Source: Bacteroidota bacterium | GTDB lineage: Bacteria > Bacteroidota > Bacteroidia > Chitinophagales > Chitinophagaceae | Length of the DNA: 7,361 bases | Assembly (NCBI GenBank): GCA_023415275.1 | Contig: JAEZLJ010000111.1 | Location: forward strand, 1 to 7,361 | Direction: 5' to 3' | Shown here: positions 6,065-7,361 of the stretch, piece by piece | Layout of the letters: every line of letters begins with the position of its first letter | How positions within the stretch are numbered: the first letter of the stretch is position 1 | The notes under the pieces: generated by a model | Database searches by the model: none | What the model was told of the DNA's origin: nothing | What the model saw: only the letters and a program-made list of their open reading frames with translations | Made by a program: the position numbers and the translations under genes

Positions 6065-6751
6065 ATGAAGAAATTTTTATACAGTGTATTTGTATTTTCC
6101 TTTTTTCTATTTGTTCTCCCTTACCTTTTACATAGTTTATCGAATGAAGATCCTTTGTTTGTAGACACCGCTAATTTTTTAAATACCTATAACAGTGTAA
6201 TCAATTATTTTTCTATTGCACTAGGCACTTCTTCGGGAGTATTCTTATCACTGCTTTTATATAAAGAGAGAAAAACAGCTGCAATCATAAACAAAGCACT
6301 AGAAAAAGATCCTGTATGGGACATCCATCAGCTAAAAAATACTGCCCGCCTTGCATTTTATCAATTTTACGATGCCCTGGTCGAAAGAGATCTTTCTGTA
6401 GTTCCAAATTTTCTCACACCGTACTTTTATAAAGAATTCTTCCAGGAAAACCATGTTCCTGGTGTTTCTAATTACGATGTAGTTAACCCTATTGAAATTA
6501 CGGACACCAATATTATCGGCATAGAAGACAGGCTAGATAATACATGCGATAGTTACTGTGCCTATATCTCAGGAAATATTATTTGTCCAAGGGACCGTTC
6601 TTCAATATCCGACAACTTAATAGTTGATAAAACCAGCTTTAAAGTAATCTGTTATTTCTTGCGAGATAAGGACCAATGGAAACTTAATGATATTGATGAT
6701 AAGGTGCACCTATTTAGTCTTCTTACACAAAGGCTTGTATTTGAAGAATAA
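6065..6751 (+). CDS. Membrane-anchored protein with a possible Tim44-like domain
   Basis: The 228-residue product has two hydrophobic helices, about residues 4-25 and 45-66, joined by a short polar loop. A positively charged stretch (KERK, 67-70) follows, then a soluble domain from about 82. Segment 83-121 (PVWDIHQLKNTARLAF, then ALVERDLSVVPNFLTPYF) resembles the start of Tim44-like/NTF2-fold domains. The end (FKVICYFLRDKDQWKLNDID) has the strand-turn-strand with Arg and Trp common there. This is pattern recognition, not a search result, and could be wrong. By charge, the domain should face the cytoplasm. The gene is poorer in G+C than its neighbours: 18 of 60 bases at 6121-6180, against 34 of 60 at 4321-4380 in the E1 gene. 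Recent acquisition or weak selection are both possible. The next gene follows after 17 bp. No Shine-Dalgarno is seen at ATG 6065. Confidence 0.75.
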   Translation: MKKFLYSVFVFSFFLFVLPYLLHSLSNEDPLFVDTANFLNTYNSVINYFSIALGTSSGVFLSLLLYKERKTAAIINKALEKDPVWDIHQLKNTARLAFYQFYDALVERDLSVVPNFLTPYFYKEFFQENHVPGVSNYDVVNPIEITDTNIIGIEDRLDNTCDSYCAYISGNIICPRDRSSISDNLIVDKTSFKVICYFLRDKDQWKLNDIDDKVHLFSLLTQRLVFEE

Positions 6752-6768
6752 TTCCGGAACTTCAACAT

Positions 6769-7170
6769 ATGTCAAACTCAGAACATAAATGCTTCTTCGC
6801 TCCTGAGCTTTTCATCAGCAATGGTGTAAAAGACATCTCTTTTTACGAAGCCGCTTTCGGTGCCACTGAACTAAGGCGCTTTACCAATGAAGATGGAAGC
6901 ATTCATGTGGCTGAACTTTCTATTCACGGAGCATTGTTTCACCTTCATGAAATAACAGCCAAACCCTACTTCCTTGATCCAGTTACACAAAATGGCACTA
7001 CCGTTACTATAGGGCTTTTTGTTCCTGATGTGGACATGGTCATCAACAGCGCCATCAAAGCAGGAGCCGCTTTAATTGAACCTCCACAGGACTATGATTA
7101 CGGATACAGGCAAGGCACCATCAAAGATCCATTTGGGCACTATTGGCAGATCCAGAAAAAAATTGACTAG
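6769..7170 (+). CDS. VOC superfamily protein, PhnB/glyoxalase-like
   Basis: The 133-residue product has the beta-alpha-beta-beta-beta layout of a single vicinal-oxygen-chelate protein. Residues 12-32 (PELFISNGVKDISFYEAAFGA) give the first strand and helix with the typical F-Y-x-x-x-F-G-A ending, and residues 79-97 give the second strand and helix. Residues 114-126 carry the hallmark Arg-x-G-x-x-x-DPFGHYW. Length and motifs fit the PhnB-like (COG2764) branch, which includes proteins annotated as glyoxalase, bleomycin-resistance or demethylubiquinone-methyltransferase-like. The metal-ligand set is not obvious: the first strand lacks a His, while Glu49, Glu61 and His124 are possible contributors. 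Substrate cannot be assigned. It starts 17 bp after the upstream gene and is probably cotranscribed with it. It ends 71 bp before the convergent AraC-type gene, with no strong terminator between them. Confidence 0.88.
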   Translation: MSNSEHKCFFAPELFISNGVKDISFYEAAFGATELRRFTNEDGSIHVAELSIHGALFHLHEITAKPYFLDPVTQNGTTVTIGLFVPDVDMVINSAIKAGAALIEPPQDYDYGYRQGTIKDPFGHYWQIQKKID

Positions 7171-7241
7171 TTCCTTTCCCAATAACCAACACTTTATAAA
7201 CCCAGTAAGGGACTCATCGGGTAAGAGATCCCTGATTCGCA

Positions 7242-7361
7242 TCAAACCACAATATCCTTATTATACCTGCTCCTATATTCCAGTGGCGACATACCTGTTA
7301 TCTTTCTGAATACTTCTCTGAAGGCCTTCACATCCGAATAGCCCACTTCATACATCACTTC
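7242..7361 (-). CDS. AraC-family regulator, C-terminal end only (cut by window edge)
   Basis: Reading the - strand from 7361 in phase gives 39 residues and a TGA stop (TCA at 7242-7244 on the + strand). They include EVGYSDVKAFREVFRKITGM followed by SPLEYRSRY. This is the second helix-turn-helix and closing P-x-x-Y-R signature of AraC/XylS DNA-binding domains, which normally lies at the extreme C terminus. The effector domain and the start are outside the window. The YSDVKAFR wording reminds me of GlxA-like (DJ-1/PfpI plus AraC) regulators of Bacteroidota, but that subclass is only an impression. It converges on the VOC gene; a divergent control relation is not shown. Confidence 0.9.
   Translation of the reverse strand, partial: EVMYEVGYSDVKAFREVFRKITGMSPLEYRSRYNKDIVV

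Noticed and set aside
7208..7233. Hairpin AGGGACTC/GAG-A-TCCCT as a bidirectional terminator between the convergent genes
   Set aside because: The stem has a bulged A and a 9-base loop, and neither strand has a T-run after it, so support is too weak to list it as a terminator.
1..7361. Transposase, integrase, tRNA, rRNA or a new defence system
   Set aside because: I looked at the coding and non-coding stretches on both strands and saw none; the gene set is metabolic, peptidase and regulatory.

Overview
The window looks like a piece of a Bacteroidota chromosome, most likely from the Chitinophagaceae or a close relative. The reasons are a fused alpha-beta 2-oxoacid dehydrogenase E1, a side-by-side pair of M16 peptidases with divided active-site residues, A-rich leaders without a usable Shine-Dalgarno sequence, and promoter-like TAnnTTTG elements. 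This placement is inferred from gene content and style, not from a marker gene. Base 1 is very probably a contig end: positions 1-40 read as a slightly corrupted Illumina Nextera (Tn5) i7-side adapter rather than genomic DNA.

Positions 41-2161 hold two consecutive M16 peptidase genes on the + strand. The first has lost its N-terminal half, which should carry the zinc-binding HxxEH motif, to the contig end. The second is full length; its HxxEH slot is replaced, but it keeps the C-terminal Arg/Tyr pair that the first copy has only half of. The two products probably form one heteromeric peptidase. Positions 2369-3397 encode an exported six-Asp-box beta-propeller protein that ends in a clear intrinsic terminator. 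Positions 3614-5956 hold a small four-helix YvlD/phage-holin-4-like membrane protein followed 15 bp later by a 660-residue fused E1 (alpha then beta) of a branched-chain-type 2-oxoacid dehydrogenase. After a terminator-like hairpin and a promoter candidate, positions 6065-7170 hold a low-GC membrane-anchored protein with a possible Tim44-like domain and a VOC/PhnB-like protein 17 bp downstream. The right edge carries, on the - strand, the last 39 codons of an AraC-type regulator.

The genes are ordinary housekeeping and accessory functions, with no sign of a defence island, phage or integrated element. The least explained signal is intergenic. The two long gaps (2162-2368 and 3398-3613) contain degenerate 7-nt-periodic arrays (AAC-Y-NNA type, usually five units). 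Two of these sit inside a 61-bp direct repeat that begins with a hairpin, and one runs almost up to a start codon. A related GTTGACA-type element follows both M16 genes.
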